A stretch of 64,000 nucleotides of DNA, taken from contig JH720316.1 of NCBI GenBank assembly GCA_000231825.2, positions 502,919 to 566,918 of the forward strand. The letters run 5' to 3'. This document shows positions 43,160 to 56,351 of this stretch, piece by piece (the stretch's first letter is position 1; each line of letters opens with the position of its first letter). The DNA comes from Tetrahymena elliotti 4EA (taxonomy: Eukaryota; Ciliophora; Oligohymenophorea; Hymenostomatida; Tetrahymenidae). The notes under the pieces were generated by a model, which was not told where the DNA came from, ran no database searches, and worked only from the letters and a program-made list of their open reading frames with translations. Position numbers and translations under genes: made by a program.

Positions 43160-43384
43160 ATGGCAGATACAATTTCAGCTCAAACTTTAAATTAATGGTC
43201 TAATATAATGAAAAAAAGATAGGATTAAGAAAATAACTCCAATCCTCTTCCTGCTTTTTACATAACAAAAAAGCTATTTAATAAACCTACACATATTATA
43301 CCTGTCGATTAGTATAAAAAGGTTATAAAAGGTAACTAAAATAGTCCTAAAAAAGATAAAGAAAGTGAAGAAGAATTTTATTGA
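43160..43384 (+). CDS. Small basic hypothetical protein
   Basis: Open frame of 74 residues from ATG 43160 to TGA 43382-43384: MADTISAQTLNQWSNIMKKR at the start, then a region with LPAFYITKKLFNKPTHIIPV, and an acidic end (KESEEEFY). Composition is distinctly less AT-rich than the surroundings. Mixed charge with scattered aromatic and proline residues is the style of small structural proteins. No family recognised. It might be the last exon of a longer gene, since an AAAAAG precedes the ATG, but no upstream exon was found. Confidence 0.5.
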
Positions 43385-44364
43385 TTTAGTAAAAAGTTTT
43401 TATTTATGTTCTCCATTCTTTAAAATCTTTTATTGTTTGAAAAGAGTAATAAAAGAAAAATAGCTATTATTGATTTTATAACAAATATATCCATTATATA
43501 TAAAATATCAAATTAAAAATATAAGTAAAATATCTATCTGTAAAAATAAATCTTTTTGTATGTAAAAGATATATCAGTATTTCTTTAAATTGGAATTCCT
43601 AATTTGATTAAAATCTATTTCCTTTAAGCTTATTTATTGTATTATCTAATTTTTATCTGCAAGAAATTACTTAGTTTTAATCTTAAAAAATATTAAAACC
43701 CTTGGTTTCTTGTTCTAAAAAATTTTTTAAATTTAAAGTTTTTTTTATTTATTTATTTCATTTGTGAAAATAATCAAAAAATCTTCAACAAATTGTACAT
43801 TTCTAAATATTTATTTAACAAAAGCAGAAAAATTAATTAATGAGTGAAAATGATAGAAAATGGAGATGTATTTGAATACAGTTTTTTTAAAAATCAATGA
43901 ACTTCCTAATAACTTGTATAATTGATGAATTTAATTTTGTTAATTTTAAATGAAAATTGTTGTATAAATAATATTATTAATTGTTTAAAATAAAAATTGT
44001 AAGAAGAATTTTAATTTTTTTAGTATTGAAACTGGAAGTTTTATTTCATTGGCAAAAGCATTTAAAAATAAATAAAAAATTCTATTTTAACGAATAAATG
44101 AAAATGATAGAAAATGGAGATGTATTTGAATAATAAGCTTCTTTTTAAGATAGATGAACAATGGTAGGTAGGTAGGTACTTATGATTGATATAACTTATA
44201 TAAAAAAGAAAATAAATAGCTAATTTGATTTATTTATTTGTTTATTTTATTTAAAATTCATGCTAAGCAAAAAGAAACCTAAAAGCTTATCTATTTATTA
44301 TCTGGGTGCTTGTTTGTATGTATGTATATTGTTAGTTAGTTATATAATATTTTCAAGACAACAA
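43385..44364. other. AT-rich intergenic region with a 34-nt direct repeat
   Basis: Between the small basic gene and the 3' end of the V-ATPase d gene. Apart from an exact 34-nt phrase present at 43845-43878 and 44099-44132, nothing is recognised. Confidence 0.6.
43845..44132 (+). repeat. Pair of 34-nt direct repeats 254 bp apart
   Basis: The phrase starting TGAAAATGATAGAAAATGG and ending GTATTTGAATA is present identically at 43845-43878 and 44099-44132. Related but diverged wording (GGTAGAAAATGGAAATAGC) recurs near 47840, suggesting a small dispersed family. The flanks differ, so this is not a simple recent tandem duplication. Confidence 0.65.
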
Positions 44365-46618
44365 TCAGTTGTTGTTAATCAAACTGTCGAATGGAACGAC
44401 AATCTTTTTCCATCCAGGGGAGTTTTTAGGTAAATTACGAGTAATCATTTCAGCTAACCAAACGATATTTCTGATTTCTTATTCCTTAAGTTTTAAGTAA
44501 GCATAGAAGACAGCATATTGAGCAGCTTGATCAAAGGCAAGAGAGTATCTCTTGATTTCTTCGTCATACATCAAATCTTCTAATGATGTAGCAAAGTTTT
44601 ATTCTTCCTTTCTAGAAGGATCAGGGGCGTCCTTAACAATATTGCCATAGTTTTCGCAGCCCTTTATAGCTTCCTTGATTTCATCCAAACTTCTAGCGTT
44701 CTTCAAGGAGGTTTGGCAATCAGGGTACAAGTAACCCAAAGCAGGAGTAAGTTGCTTTCTAACTTCCTAGCTCTTAGCAACGGTGTGTTAGATAGTATTG
44801 TAAACGACTTGAATTGATTTCATATCAGCTTCGAATTTCAATAAATCATCTAAAATTTCGGAACTAGTGCTATTTAATTTTTCAACACAGTACTCATGGA
44901 AGTCTTCTAACCACATCTATATTTTTAAATAATTAACAATTAATTTCATTTTTTTCTCATTCAAATTATTCTAATTTCATATCTCTTATTCATTTCACTT
45001 TATATTAACTATTTATTAAGAGAATTAAAGTAATTTTATTTATTCCTTATTTTTTGAAAAATAACTCTTAATATATTTGCTTTATTGGTGCTTAAAAAAC
45101 GGATATGAATTGTTTGATTTGCTTTTTACCTTCTTGAGAGAGGTTCTAATGTGTTCAGGTCTCATTTCCTTGAAAATTTCTTAGACAACACCAATGCCAC
45201 AGTTTTCAGAGACTTCATGCATGCAAGATTCTAAGAATCTCATGAAGTAAGGACCAACAGGAGTATCAATAAGAACTTCCTAATACAATTCAGAGTAGTC
45301 ATCCTTATCGAAGACAACGATTTAAGTCATTTCAGGGAAGAAACCCAAAGGATCAGCAGCAGCTAATAAGTCATCCTTGGAAACCTACAATTATTAAATA
45401 TTAAATTAAATTTATTCAAATTGCATGTAATTTAGGTAGATAATATATATAAAACCAATATAATTGAATGATTGAATTTATTTACCTTGTTCTTGATACC
45501 TTCGATCATGTTGACAACGTTGTCAATCATGTATCTGTGCTTCATCATATTAATGAATTCATTTAACTTGCCAACACTCTAGGCTTGGATGTATTCTAAT
45601 TCATCAGCTAATTTCTTTTTTAACTTTTAACGTAATAAGGGAATAGTCAATTCGAGGACATCGTTTTACAAGTATGAAGCGTAGTCAGTTTCTTCCAAGT
45701 GCTATTAATATTATTTATTATAAAAGAAATTTAATAATAATCTTTTGATATTTATTTATTTGCTTGTATGTTTGTTATCAGATTAATTTATCTTTAATTT
45801 AAGTTAACCAATATTTATTTGATTGATTGATTCATTCATTTAGATTGCTTTAAGCCAAATATTTTGTCAAATCTATTCCAACATTTACTTCATATTATGC
45901 TTTTATTTATTTTTTTAATTCACAATTTGTTATCTCTTTTTGCTTATACTTTTTGATCAATGAAATCTATTGGTTTGTTTGCTAATTATTTGCTTTTTAT
46001 CTTTATTTATGTTCAATTAATACTTCATTTCTAAATATTCTTAACACCCTAATACTTTCTTTTATTGCTCTCAAATTGATTGACTTTTTTGTAATATTTT
46101 CCTAGATTTATTTTAAACTCTTTAATTGCTAATTCAATTAAAAATTTATCTCTTTTTTTGCTTCTCTGGCTAGTGATTTGCCAAAAAAAGAGCCTTAAAC
46201 GTTGCAAATAAGACTTTTGGTCTGTGAAGAAACAAATAATTGAATTGATGCAAACAAGCTATTTTTGAAAAACTCAATTTTCAATCTAAAGCAGAATTCT
46301 ATTAGGGATAATGAAGCTTTTAATTAAATTAAATTGGCTTTTCAATGGCATTTTGCAAAGCAACCTAAGATTTTGGCAAACCAAATTGCATTAAAAATGA
46401 AAAAACTTGTCAGGCTAATGAATGCATAATAGATAAATTTAAAATGAACAAATGTGCTTATGTGTTAGATTAAAGGGATAAATTACAGATTTAAGATCTT
46501 GAAGATTGTTGCTGGTTTTCATTTAAGTGTATTATGTTTAGGTAATGAAGGAAGCACGAAGACCACGAAGAATAGCCTCAGCAAACCCATCATCAACTGC
46601 GAAAAGAGTAAGATCCAT
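44365..46618 (-). CDS. V-type proton ATPase subunit d (V0 sector)
   Basis: Four exons: 46487-46618, 45486-45701, 45130-45384, 44365-44916, all joined at phase 0; 384 residues. It follows the Vma6/ATP6V0D family throughout: FAVDDGFAEAILRGLRASF near the start, HLEETDYASYL, MKHRYMIDNVVNMIEG, ADPLGFFPEM, TPVGPYFMRFL, PALGYLYPD, and the family-specific AVFYAYLKLKEQEIRNIVWL near the end. Subunit d caps the c-ring and couples it to the central stalk of the proton pump that acidifies contractile-vacuole, endosomal, lysosomal and phagosomal membranes. It is soluble; no signal peptide. Start ATG 46618 gives MDLTLFAVDDG. Length is slightly above the 345-351 residues of fungal and animal forms. Intron 1 is long (785 bp). 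Confidence 0.96.
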
Positions 46619-48629
46619 TTTAATATACTATCTTTGTTATTATTATTTTTATTTTTAATTGCTTTTCCTTTTCTTATCAATTAATAATTTATTATTTTTA
46701 TTTTAATTCCCTATGCTTTTATTGCTTTTCTCTTTCAATCAACTAATTTTTTTTTTGACTATTTATTTCCATTACCTGTCTGCTTACCTTCTGTACTAAT
46801 CATACGAAAAATCTTTATCAATACTCATTCACTCATGTCATGTCATGTTATGTTATTCCTTCTTTTCTTTCATTTGATTGAACTGAAGTTAATTGGATTT
46901 TATTCAATTTATCTAATGTTTTCTCTACACATACATACATATATATCTATTTATCTATATCTGTCGGTCTGTCCGATCGGTTGGTCTGTTTTATGCTTGC
47001 TGTGAGATAAATAAGGCCTGAACAATAATATATTTTTTGGAGAGGGATCGCTCTTATAAATAATTTGAATATATAATATGTAATTTTTATATTAAATAAA
47101 TAATTTTAGCAATATATTTTCTATATTACAAATAAATGTTAATAATTTATTTTTCTATTTTTAAATTTTAACTTTCAATCTTATTAAATTTTCTTTAGCA
47201 TTTTTATTTAGATAATATCGGACTGAATCACTCAAATTATGTCATAATTAAATTACTAATTAATATGTTTCATACAATTTTTGGTAATGTTCAGTACTTT
47301 ATTTAGGAATATTTTTCTCAAAAATTGAATATTTTTTAAATGAAATTTATATTTTTTAAATATTTTAAATTCTATGTTCTTATTAACTAATTCTATATAA
47401 AAAAATAGGAGCTAAATGAAATCAAAACTTTCAGATTTAACTGTAAATTTTATTTTTGCTTTGAGACTAACATCTAAGAAAGTTTTTTGAACTGCATTGC
47501 ATAGTTTACTTATAAAAAAAAATTCAAGACTGATAACATTCATAATAATACCTTCTCATGATATTTCAAATTGTTTAAGAATTTTATTATTTTAAATCAA
47601 AAATAGTTATTTTTTGTTTTAAATAAAAATTTTAATAAAATATTTATATTAATTTAAAAAATATCTAATATATTGTGCTAAAAAATTAAAAATATTATTT
47701 CAAGTTAAAATAATTAAGTCTTAAATTAATTTTTTTAATACATATTTTATCTGATTTAAGTTGTATGTTATAAATATGATTGAAAAATCAAAATTTAAAA
47801 TAGATAAATTCTAGTGAATAACAGAGCATGCTTATAATGGTAGAAAATGGAAATAGCAAAAAAATAAACAAAAACATCTATTTAAAATTTAAAGTTAAAA
47901 TAATTAAATCTTAATTTAATATAGCTCATTAAAATTAACAAAAATTGTATGATTTAATTTATTCAAAAGCTATTTTTATTTGCCTTTTTGAAAAGTTTAC
48001 TAAATCTTATTCTAAGAAGGTTTTATCTATCTCCTTTGAATATATTTTAAATACGATTGAAAAATTAAACATAAAAGGAGATAAACTCAAGCTAACAGTT
48101 TAACATATTTAGAAAAGGAAATAGCAAAAAATACATGAATATTATTTTTGAAATCAATTTGTTTGTTTGAATAGTAGTTAAATAAAATGCCTGTAAAATT
48201 TAGGCTTTGTTAAAATTAAAAAAATAACTTCATCAAAAATATTTTTTTTGTTTAAAAATCATCAAGGAAGTAAAAAATAATAAATGTTGAATTTTATTTT
48301 GATAGATTTTTGAAATTTTAGAAATGGAATATGAAAATGATTTTTATAGAAAAAGAAATGTAGAAATTAGTAGTTTAAAAAGTATAACAAATTTACAAGA
48401 ATTAGTAATGTTTATATTAATAAATATGAATATATATAATCAATCTTTCAAATATGCAATTTACTGAAACTAAGGATAGTTATAAGATTTTTGATAGTTA
48501 TTTGTTTTAAAAGAAGAAAAGCTAGATTTTACATTATACATAATCAATCACTTAAATATTTAAAACTAGCAAATTAGAATTTGAATTTAAGCAACAATTT
48601 ATAAGTAGTTATTAAAAGTAGTCAAATAA
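46619..48629. other. Divergent intergenic region
   Basis: Promoter space between V-ATPase d (minus) and the CFAP57-family gene (plus). Contains a short island of unusual sequence near 46960-47055 (TCGGTCTGTCCGATCGGTTG, then GGAGAGGGATCGCTC), and two loosely similar segments at about 47700-47890 and 47890-48160. No gene recognised. Confidence 0.55.
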
Positions 48630-51600
48630 ATGGAAATCGTAGATGTGAGGGAGAAAGATTATATTATGATCAATGATATTAAAGTGGTAATGACTTACGT
48701 TTTTACCCATCTTTAGATTTTAAATTTATCATTAAATACAAATTATCTATCAATTAAGAAAAAAAAAATAGTTTATTCATGAGCTTATTTCATTTTTATT
48801 TTACTAGGTCAAGCGTAAAATGTGGGGAAAAGACTCCACCAAATTAGAAAATGGTATTTCTGTTCATTTAGATGGATCTTTTGGTTGTTATCAAACTCCA
48901 ATAAGAAAAAATACTTTCTTTTGCACAGATGATACTTTAGTTTATGGTTGCGGAAATCACTTAGTTTTATACGATGTTGTAAGAAAAAAACAAAAATATA
49001 TCATGAAAAACATAGAAGATTAACCTTTAACTGCTATGAATTTTTTCACTAACTCAAAAGGAGAAATTTCAGTAGCTGTTGCCCTTAAATCTAAATCTGA
49101 TACTCTTCCACAAGTTAAAGTTTATAGTTCTGCAAAGTCCTTTAATTATTCACTTGTTCATAACATGCAAAACTCTATTATTCTAGATACTGCTTTCATT
49201 CTTAAAAGCAAGGTATTTATTTACTTACTTACTTACTTATTCACTTAGCTCATTCATAAAACACTCAAAAAATAAACTAACTGATTATTTATTCAATTAT
49301 GATATTTCAAAATTTCTATTTCTACTGTTTTTTACAATTTAATCGCATAAATATTACCAAGAAATTTATCTCTTAATCATAGTGTGATTAATATTAACTG
49401 TCCAAATATTACTGAATTAAAAAATCTCTTATTAACTAAAAAAATAGTATTTGATATCACTGACACATTTAAATAAGGGATTCATAATTAGCATTTATAA
49501 AGTTCAAAAAGAAAAGCTAGCTTGTTTCAGGTAAAATCCTAAAAAACTATACATTTTAAATAATTTATTTTATTTAATTTTCACAGTGATCTATCTAAAT
49601 TGCAAATAAATCAATCATTTTTTGGATTGATATTAATCAAAAATTTTATTAAAAACAATTCAAAAGGAGCAAATACTAACATTAATAAGATTTTTAAATG
49701 TTGATTCTGTAACATAATATTAGAATGAATAATATCAACTGTAAAATATTTTCAAATCAAAAGTTATTCTTGAAATGTTTTTTTAAACATCTAAAAAATT
49801 ATTAAAGAGATGTTTGGTTAGATTTTATTAAATCTAATGTCTTGAAAATATTGGAATATAAAGTTTATAATATTGTTGTTTTCAAATACAATTATTTTTT
49901 AAAAAAAATTTTAAAGATTGATAGAATAATTTAAATAAATATTAACAAATATGAATTGATTGATTGATTAAAGATATTTTTAAGATAAATAGATGACTAA
50001 GAAGCAACAAAAATAGAAGTTTTCGATAAGAATTTATCTGAATTTATTATTTATGGGAAATCTTTTTGTAAAATATACTCTTTTGATTATCAAGGATTGA
50101 TTATGGAAGAGCGTTATGATATTTACTCTCTTCTTTAAGAGGCCTTAGATTAGTAATTTAATGATTAGATTGTAGAGATTTTATGGCTTTAAGAAACTAA
50201 TACAATAGTTATTGCCAGCTATGAAAACAAGCTTTTTTTGTTTAAAGACTATAAATATGTTTAAACAATTGAAGTTGAGCTCTTTGATAAAGATTTAATT
50301 TATGCTGGAAGGAATTCAAAATAATCAAAATAAGAACAAGAAATGATGGCAGCATAAATTTTAGAATAACAAAAGCAGTTATCGAAATCTATATCAATTT
50401 CATGTATGGCTAAGCTTTAAAGAGGTGTAGCTATTGGTTTTTAAGGAATGGCTATGCTTTCCTTATACGAGTTAGATTCAACTGATAAAAATCTCGTTCA
50501 TAGAGGTAATTATTCTATCATTAATAATAATTCTATTATTTATATTATTTTAGATATAAAAATATTTTTTATTCAATTTTTAATACAAATTTTTTAGGAA
50601 ACTTTCCACTAAAAGAAGAAAATGTAATGAAGATACATTCAATAGATATAGCACCTGATGATATGTATGCAGTTATTAATGTACTTTTTCATTAAAGAGG
50701 TAATCATGTAGCCCCAAAAATAAGATCTGAAGGAGTGTTTGCAACATCTGAAGAGGAAAAAAAGGAATAATAAGGAAAGTTGGAAATTTATATGTTTAAT
50801 TTAGCAGTGGTAGATGCCATAAGAAGTGTATAGAAAGACCCTTATGAGCCTTTATTTGATCAAGGAGTTCATAAAGGTTCTATTTTAGATTTAAGCATAT
50901 GTCCAACTAGATCTTTTTTAGTTTCCATTTGTGAAGATAGAACTGCCAAATTTATTGATTTTGGTACTGAATTCAGAGAACTAATATCTCAGTTCTTCCA
51001 TGAAAGCCCTTTAAGTGTTTCTATTCATCCTCTAAGCATATAGTGTGCTATAGGATATAAAGATGGGTAAATATTCTTTTCTTTTAGCATTTCTATTTAT
51101 TTAAAAAATTTTTAGATGCAACAACACTAAGGATAAATTAGCTTTAATATTCAAAGGAATAAAACATGTTTTAAGCATTTAATATTTTACTTTTATAAAA
51201 AAACAAAACTTGCTCTCTCATTTTTCTTATTCGAAGAAAAATAAAGTGAGTGAGTTTAAGAAATAACCAAATACACGTCATTTAAATCATTCATTACTTT
51301 GTGAACTCAGTTATTTATTGCTTTGAATACTGAACTGAGATCAATCTAAAATTCTTTCTTTTTTTTATGGAAAAACACATTTCTAAAAACTATTTGGAAA
51401 CATTCTCTTTTTTTTTTGAGAAAGAAATAGATAAAATTGAATTAAAGAGGATTAAATAGAAACCTATTTCTTTGGAAAAAAGATTTTAAAAGTTGCTTGT
51501 TCTTAATTGTTTAAATAAATTTTTAAAAATAAAAATTAGAATAAAGATCTTCTATATTTTAGATGATGAAATTAAGCATGTGTACACTAATAATACAAAG

Positions 51601-52204
51601 CCTTGTACAGCTATATGCTATAGTAATGGAGGACATCTATTGGCTGCAGGTAATTTAGATATCATTTATTATTTTTTATTAATATTTCAATAATTTATTA
51701 GCAAATGGATCAATAATAACTATTTACAACCCATATGAATTCACTGCTCTACTATAATTGAATGGTCATGCAGCTGCTTTGAAAGAAATTGAATGGATAG
51801 ATAATGATCTTAAAATTATTTCAACATGCCAAAATGGACTTCTAAATGTTTGGGATATATAAACTGGATAACGCGTTGTAGAATTCGCATATAAAACCCA
51901 TAAACTCAATGCAGTTACATATGATCTCAAATATGATCTCGTTGTATGTGCATGTGCTGACAACAAACTCAGATTATTCAAAGAAAAAGGAATGACTCAA
52001 ATATGTGAGTATGAGACATCTCCTTGTCAATTTACATCCATTAACATAGATAAAGTAAATTTATTTTCATCAATTAAAACTTTTTTTGTTAAATGGTAAA
52101 AAAACCATAAAATAATAAAGATAAATTAAAAGACAATTCTTGATTAGTTTTTATCTTTTTTTCACTCAATTTATAATTCCAAAATGAAGGATTGAATGAA
52201 TGAA

Positions 52205-52265
<61 letters not shown>

Positions 52266-55200
52266 AAATAAATAAAATAAATAACTTCTTTAATAGAATT
52301 AAAAAAGGTTTTTTCTAAAGAATGAATACAAAAATGCTTTAAATTTGCATTATAATTGATTTATTTAATTAAATAGCGACAGTTTTCGTCAACAAAACAA
52401 AATTTAAAAAGAAATAGAATATTTATATAAGAAATTACTAAATATATTTTAGACAAGAACTTATTTAATATTTTTTAATAAAATAAATTAGAGGTTTGAG
52501 GTTATAATATTTGGTACAAGTGAAGGTTCTGTAAGAATATATTTATGGCCATTTTGGACATTTTAGTCTAAGATGATGGAGTATTTGGAAATACCTATTC
52601 ATTAATGCTCTATTACTTCTATAAAGGTATCTTCAGACTATCAGTATTTGATTACTGCATCTGAGGATAACAGTATATTCTTCAGTAAGATTAGGGAGTA
52701 TGTAGAAGGAGAAGATGTGACTGCTGCTGATCTTCTTAGTTAAGTGAATCCTTCTAAAGAGTAGAATAATTATTATTAGAATATAGATAAAATTACATCA
52801 GCATATTCTCTTAATACTCTTTGTTTGTGTTCAAGATTTTCTTAAGAAACTAAAAAAGAAAGCATCAAAGAGTTAGAATTTCGTTTGTAAAATTACAAGA
52901 GTGATATTGAAGATGAAAAAGAAAAATGGGAAGACATCTACTCACAAAGAATCAAAACTCTTAAAGAAAAAGTAATTTTTTATCATTAATTTGAAACAGA
53001 AAACAAAAATAAATTTAACTGAAAAATAGCACAATGACTCTAAGTAGAAATAGAAAGAGAATTTATCTAACATATATAATGATCATGAAATAAGATACAA
53101 TGAATTGAAGGATAAGTTGTCTAATTAAAAAAATGAGACAGAAGAGGTAATGGAATAAATGAATGAAAAAAATTCAAAAGACTTAATTTCATGCTATCAA
53201 ATAAGAGACAAATTATAAGAAGAGAGTTTGAATTTAAAAAAGAAATATGCCTTGCAATTAGATAATGCATAGAATCAGTATTCAGTCACTCTTAAAAAAG
53301 TTGAAGATGAATACAATGGAAAGTTCAATGATATCTTCAATAAATATAGAGAAGCCCTAGAAAATGTCAACAATGACTAAAAAAAATTCCATGAGGTACT
53401 TACACAACAAGAATAAGACTTTGATACTTTCTTTACAAGTACAAAATAAAATCTTAAGCTAGAATTGCAAGATGAAATGAAAAGAACTGAAGATTTAAGG
53501 TCATCCAATTCTAAGTATAACAAAGTAATATTTTAATTTAAGCAAAAGTTTTGGTTTTTGAAGAATTATTTAAGAAAAAAACAACCGTTTTTCACCATTT
53601 TTTTATTGATAAAAAACATATTTATTTTTCATGAAGTAAGCAATCAAACCTAGATAATTATTTAGATTTATATTTGGCTTCGTGGCAAGCTTGCTAAAAG
53701 ATAAAAAATAGAAAAAAAAGTGTATATGGATGTTTATTTTTATTTCTGATAAAATCAAATATACAATATTACAAACAATTTTTTTTAACTCACTTATCTA
53801 TTAAATGAATCTTAGATTTCTTACATTATTTTTAACTTACAAAAAGGAAATATAAAACTACAAAGAAAGATAGGTGTATTTAAACTAGGAATCAGAGCAG
53901 TTAAATTAAGAAATATAAAATTTGATAATAGACCAATAGAATTTTAAGGAGAAATATGATATTATGAGCAAGTAATTAAGTGAAAAAGAAGACATTATTA
54001 ACTTAAGAGAATAGCAAGTTAAAGATCTTAGATCTAAGAATGTTCATCTTTAAAATTTCCAAAAAGTATATGATTACTAAGTAACTACTCTCAAAGATGA
54101 AAGATTACCACTGAAAGAGCATTTAACTAATATGGAAAAGCATGTTAAAAACCTGTATAATGAGCTGTTAGAAGAAGCAGGTACAAATAAAAAAATTGAT
54201 AAGGATATCAAATAACATCATGATCATGTAAAAGAGCTAAAAACTTAATTACAAGATAAGCAGGAAATAGTAAGAAAAACTCAAAGACTTGTTGATAACT
54301 TTGAATTTGTAAAATATTTTTTTGCTTTTTCATTTTAATAAAGAAAATTAAAATTCAACCTAATAAAACTCATTCAATTTTAAATAATCGAACTTGATCA
54401 TAAAATATTTTTTTGTAAAATCTAAAAAAAGAGTTTTATTTGAATAAGATTTAGCATTAAATAAATTATGCAAGAATAATAATAGATTTAAAGAAAAGAA
54501 TTGCCTAACAAAAAGGCATAGAAAAACTAATCTAAATAAATGAAATTGAATAACCTAATTAAATGAAATATTTCATCATATTTTTATTTTTAAGCTTTGA
54601 AAATGTTTTTGAAAAAATTTTAATCAAACTCAAAGCCCAAATACATTTTATATCACTAAATAATTATAATGAAGAAGAATAAGTATTTTTAAACCAATTA
54701 AAATTATTAAGTTCTAAATGAAATATTTTAATATTTGATAAAATTCTTAAAAAGAATCACTACTCTTTTAAATCAATTGTTTTTAAGATCCATTTGAAAC
54801 TAATTCTTTAAAATATATTTATTTTTTAATTATTAATTATTCTCTTTGAATATTAGTAAATACTTTCGATGTTGAGGAATGAAAAATTCCAAATGTGGCC
54901 AAAAATGCTGACTGAGATTTATAATGATAATTTTGGAGATTCTAATAAATTAGAAAAAGTAATAGAATAAAGTGTAATTGGAGTTAACTTGAGGGAGTTG
55001 AAGAAAGATTAATTTTTAGAATAAATAGAGTAAGAATAGTAATACTTAATTGGCTAGGATTTAAGAGGCTAAAGAGATTTTCTAACTAGACAACTTGTAA
55101 AGGTTGCTAGTGACTACAGAAAAGTTATGGAAAGTAGAAATGATGCTTACTTGAAGGTTTAAAATATGAACACTTTATTGATTAATGAATGTAACAAAAT

Positions 55201-56351
55201 GAGGGAAGAGAAATAAAAATTAAAAGAATATTTGGGGGTTTAGAAAAAGGCTTACAGAGAAGTTAAAAGATAGCTTGCAGCCCACATTGGAATAAACTTT
55301 AATGAGATAAAAGATGAAGAACATTTTCCATTTCTAGATGATATGGATGATGATTTTGAAGATAATGAAGCCAATTAAGAAGATAATTTGTATGATTCAG
55401 CAAGAAAATAATTTGGTGAAGGTAAATTTGGCTTAGAAGATGATGAATTCATGTAAAATGAAGATACTTTAGAATAATTTAAAAAAGATAATATCTCTGC
55501 TACACCTTCAAAGCAATAAGCTAATATAACTCAAGGAAAATCTTTTTCAACAATGAACATCCAAGCCAGTTTATAAAATAACTCAACTAAGTCTATGAAA
55601 AGGAACGTTAGCTCAAGCAACAAAGATTAATTGCCATTCATTTAGTATCATCAAAAGTAAAATCACCATCATTTTAAAAAAAATAGTTTTAATAGAATAT
55701 TTATTCATTCAATTATTTAAATCTTCTTTTATTTGTTCACTCCACTCTACTCTGAATTGAAAATATATAAACTAAAATTGAATTTGTTGTCTAAATTATT
55801 TTATTAAAAATTAGAAAATCATAGTCTTAGGCCTCTATCTATAAAAAAAACTTACAACCTATATCGGTAACTGAGAAGAAGTAAAACTAGAAGCAACTTA
55901 TTTAAGACTTGCTTAGACAAATAGAAGATATTAATGAAAATGAAGACAGCTCAATAAATGGAGAAAAGTTAAAGGAGAGAGTTCAAAATTTCCTCTTTTA
56001 AGAAAAGAAAGACACAGTTGGGCCTTTAGCAATAAACTAAAAGAATCAACCTGCTATGTTTAAAACATCTTAAAATTTTGCATTAAAAAAACGTAATTTG
56101 AATTAATTTGTTGACATTTTTATTTATTTTTTATATCTAAATATAAAGCTATCAGTTAGCAAAGAAATTCACCAAATGGTACAGCAGAAAGTAAAGTGAG
56201 TACTGCATCAAATTTTATGTAAACATTCTCTAGCAATCTTGGATTTGCTTAAACCGGCATAGAGTTTAACAGAAAATAACTATAATCCTCTTAGTCTTAA
56301 TAACAAAGTTAACAATTGCAATCATCGCAATAATAACTCTCTTCAAAATGA
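48630..56351 (+). CDS. CFAP57-family WD40 and coiled-coil axonemal protein
   Basis: Thirteen exons: 48630-48686, 48808-49212, 49503-49530 (inferred), 49993-50505, 50598-51066, 51540-51649, 51702-52054, 52492-52971, 53030-53524, 53847-54308, 54857-55656, 55815-56092, 56149-56351; about 1550 residues. The N-terminal 700 residues are WD40 blades (LVYGCGNHLVLYDVV, GSILDLSICPTRSFLVSICE, CYSNGGHLLAA, LLNVWDIQTGQ, YLITASEDNSIFF). From about 770 onward there is long coiled coil, including KEDIINLREQQVKDL and YDYQVTTLKDERLPLKEHL, matching the CFAP57/WDR65 layout. An acidic then Q/S-rich tail follows. CFAP57 proteins sit in the axoneme and help assemble or regulate single-headed inner dynein arms. Ciliates carry several paralogues; which this is cannot be told. 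The 28-nt third exon rests only on phase and GT-AG signals. Confidence 0.92.
52193..52284 (+). repeat. AAAT microsatellite in a CFAP57 intron
   Basis: About twenty near-perfect AAAT (TAAA) units preceded by a few GAAT units, inside the intron between the exons ending 52054 and starting 52492. Likely length-variable; no coding effect expected. Confidence 0.9.

Noticed and set aside
51766..51981. Minus-strand 71-codon frame
   Set aside because: It is antisense to a WD40 exon of the CFAP57 gene, which is much better supported.
52193..52284. Telomere-like or centromeric repeat
   Set aside because: It is a plain AAAT microsatellite inside an intron; no C4A2 telomere units occur anywhere in the window.
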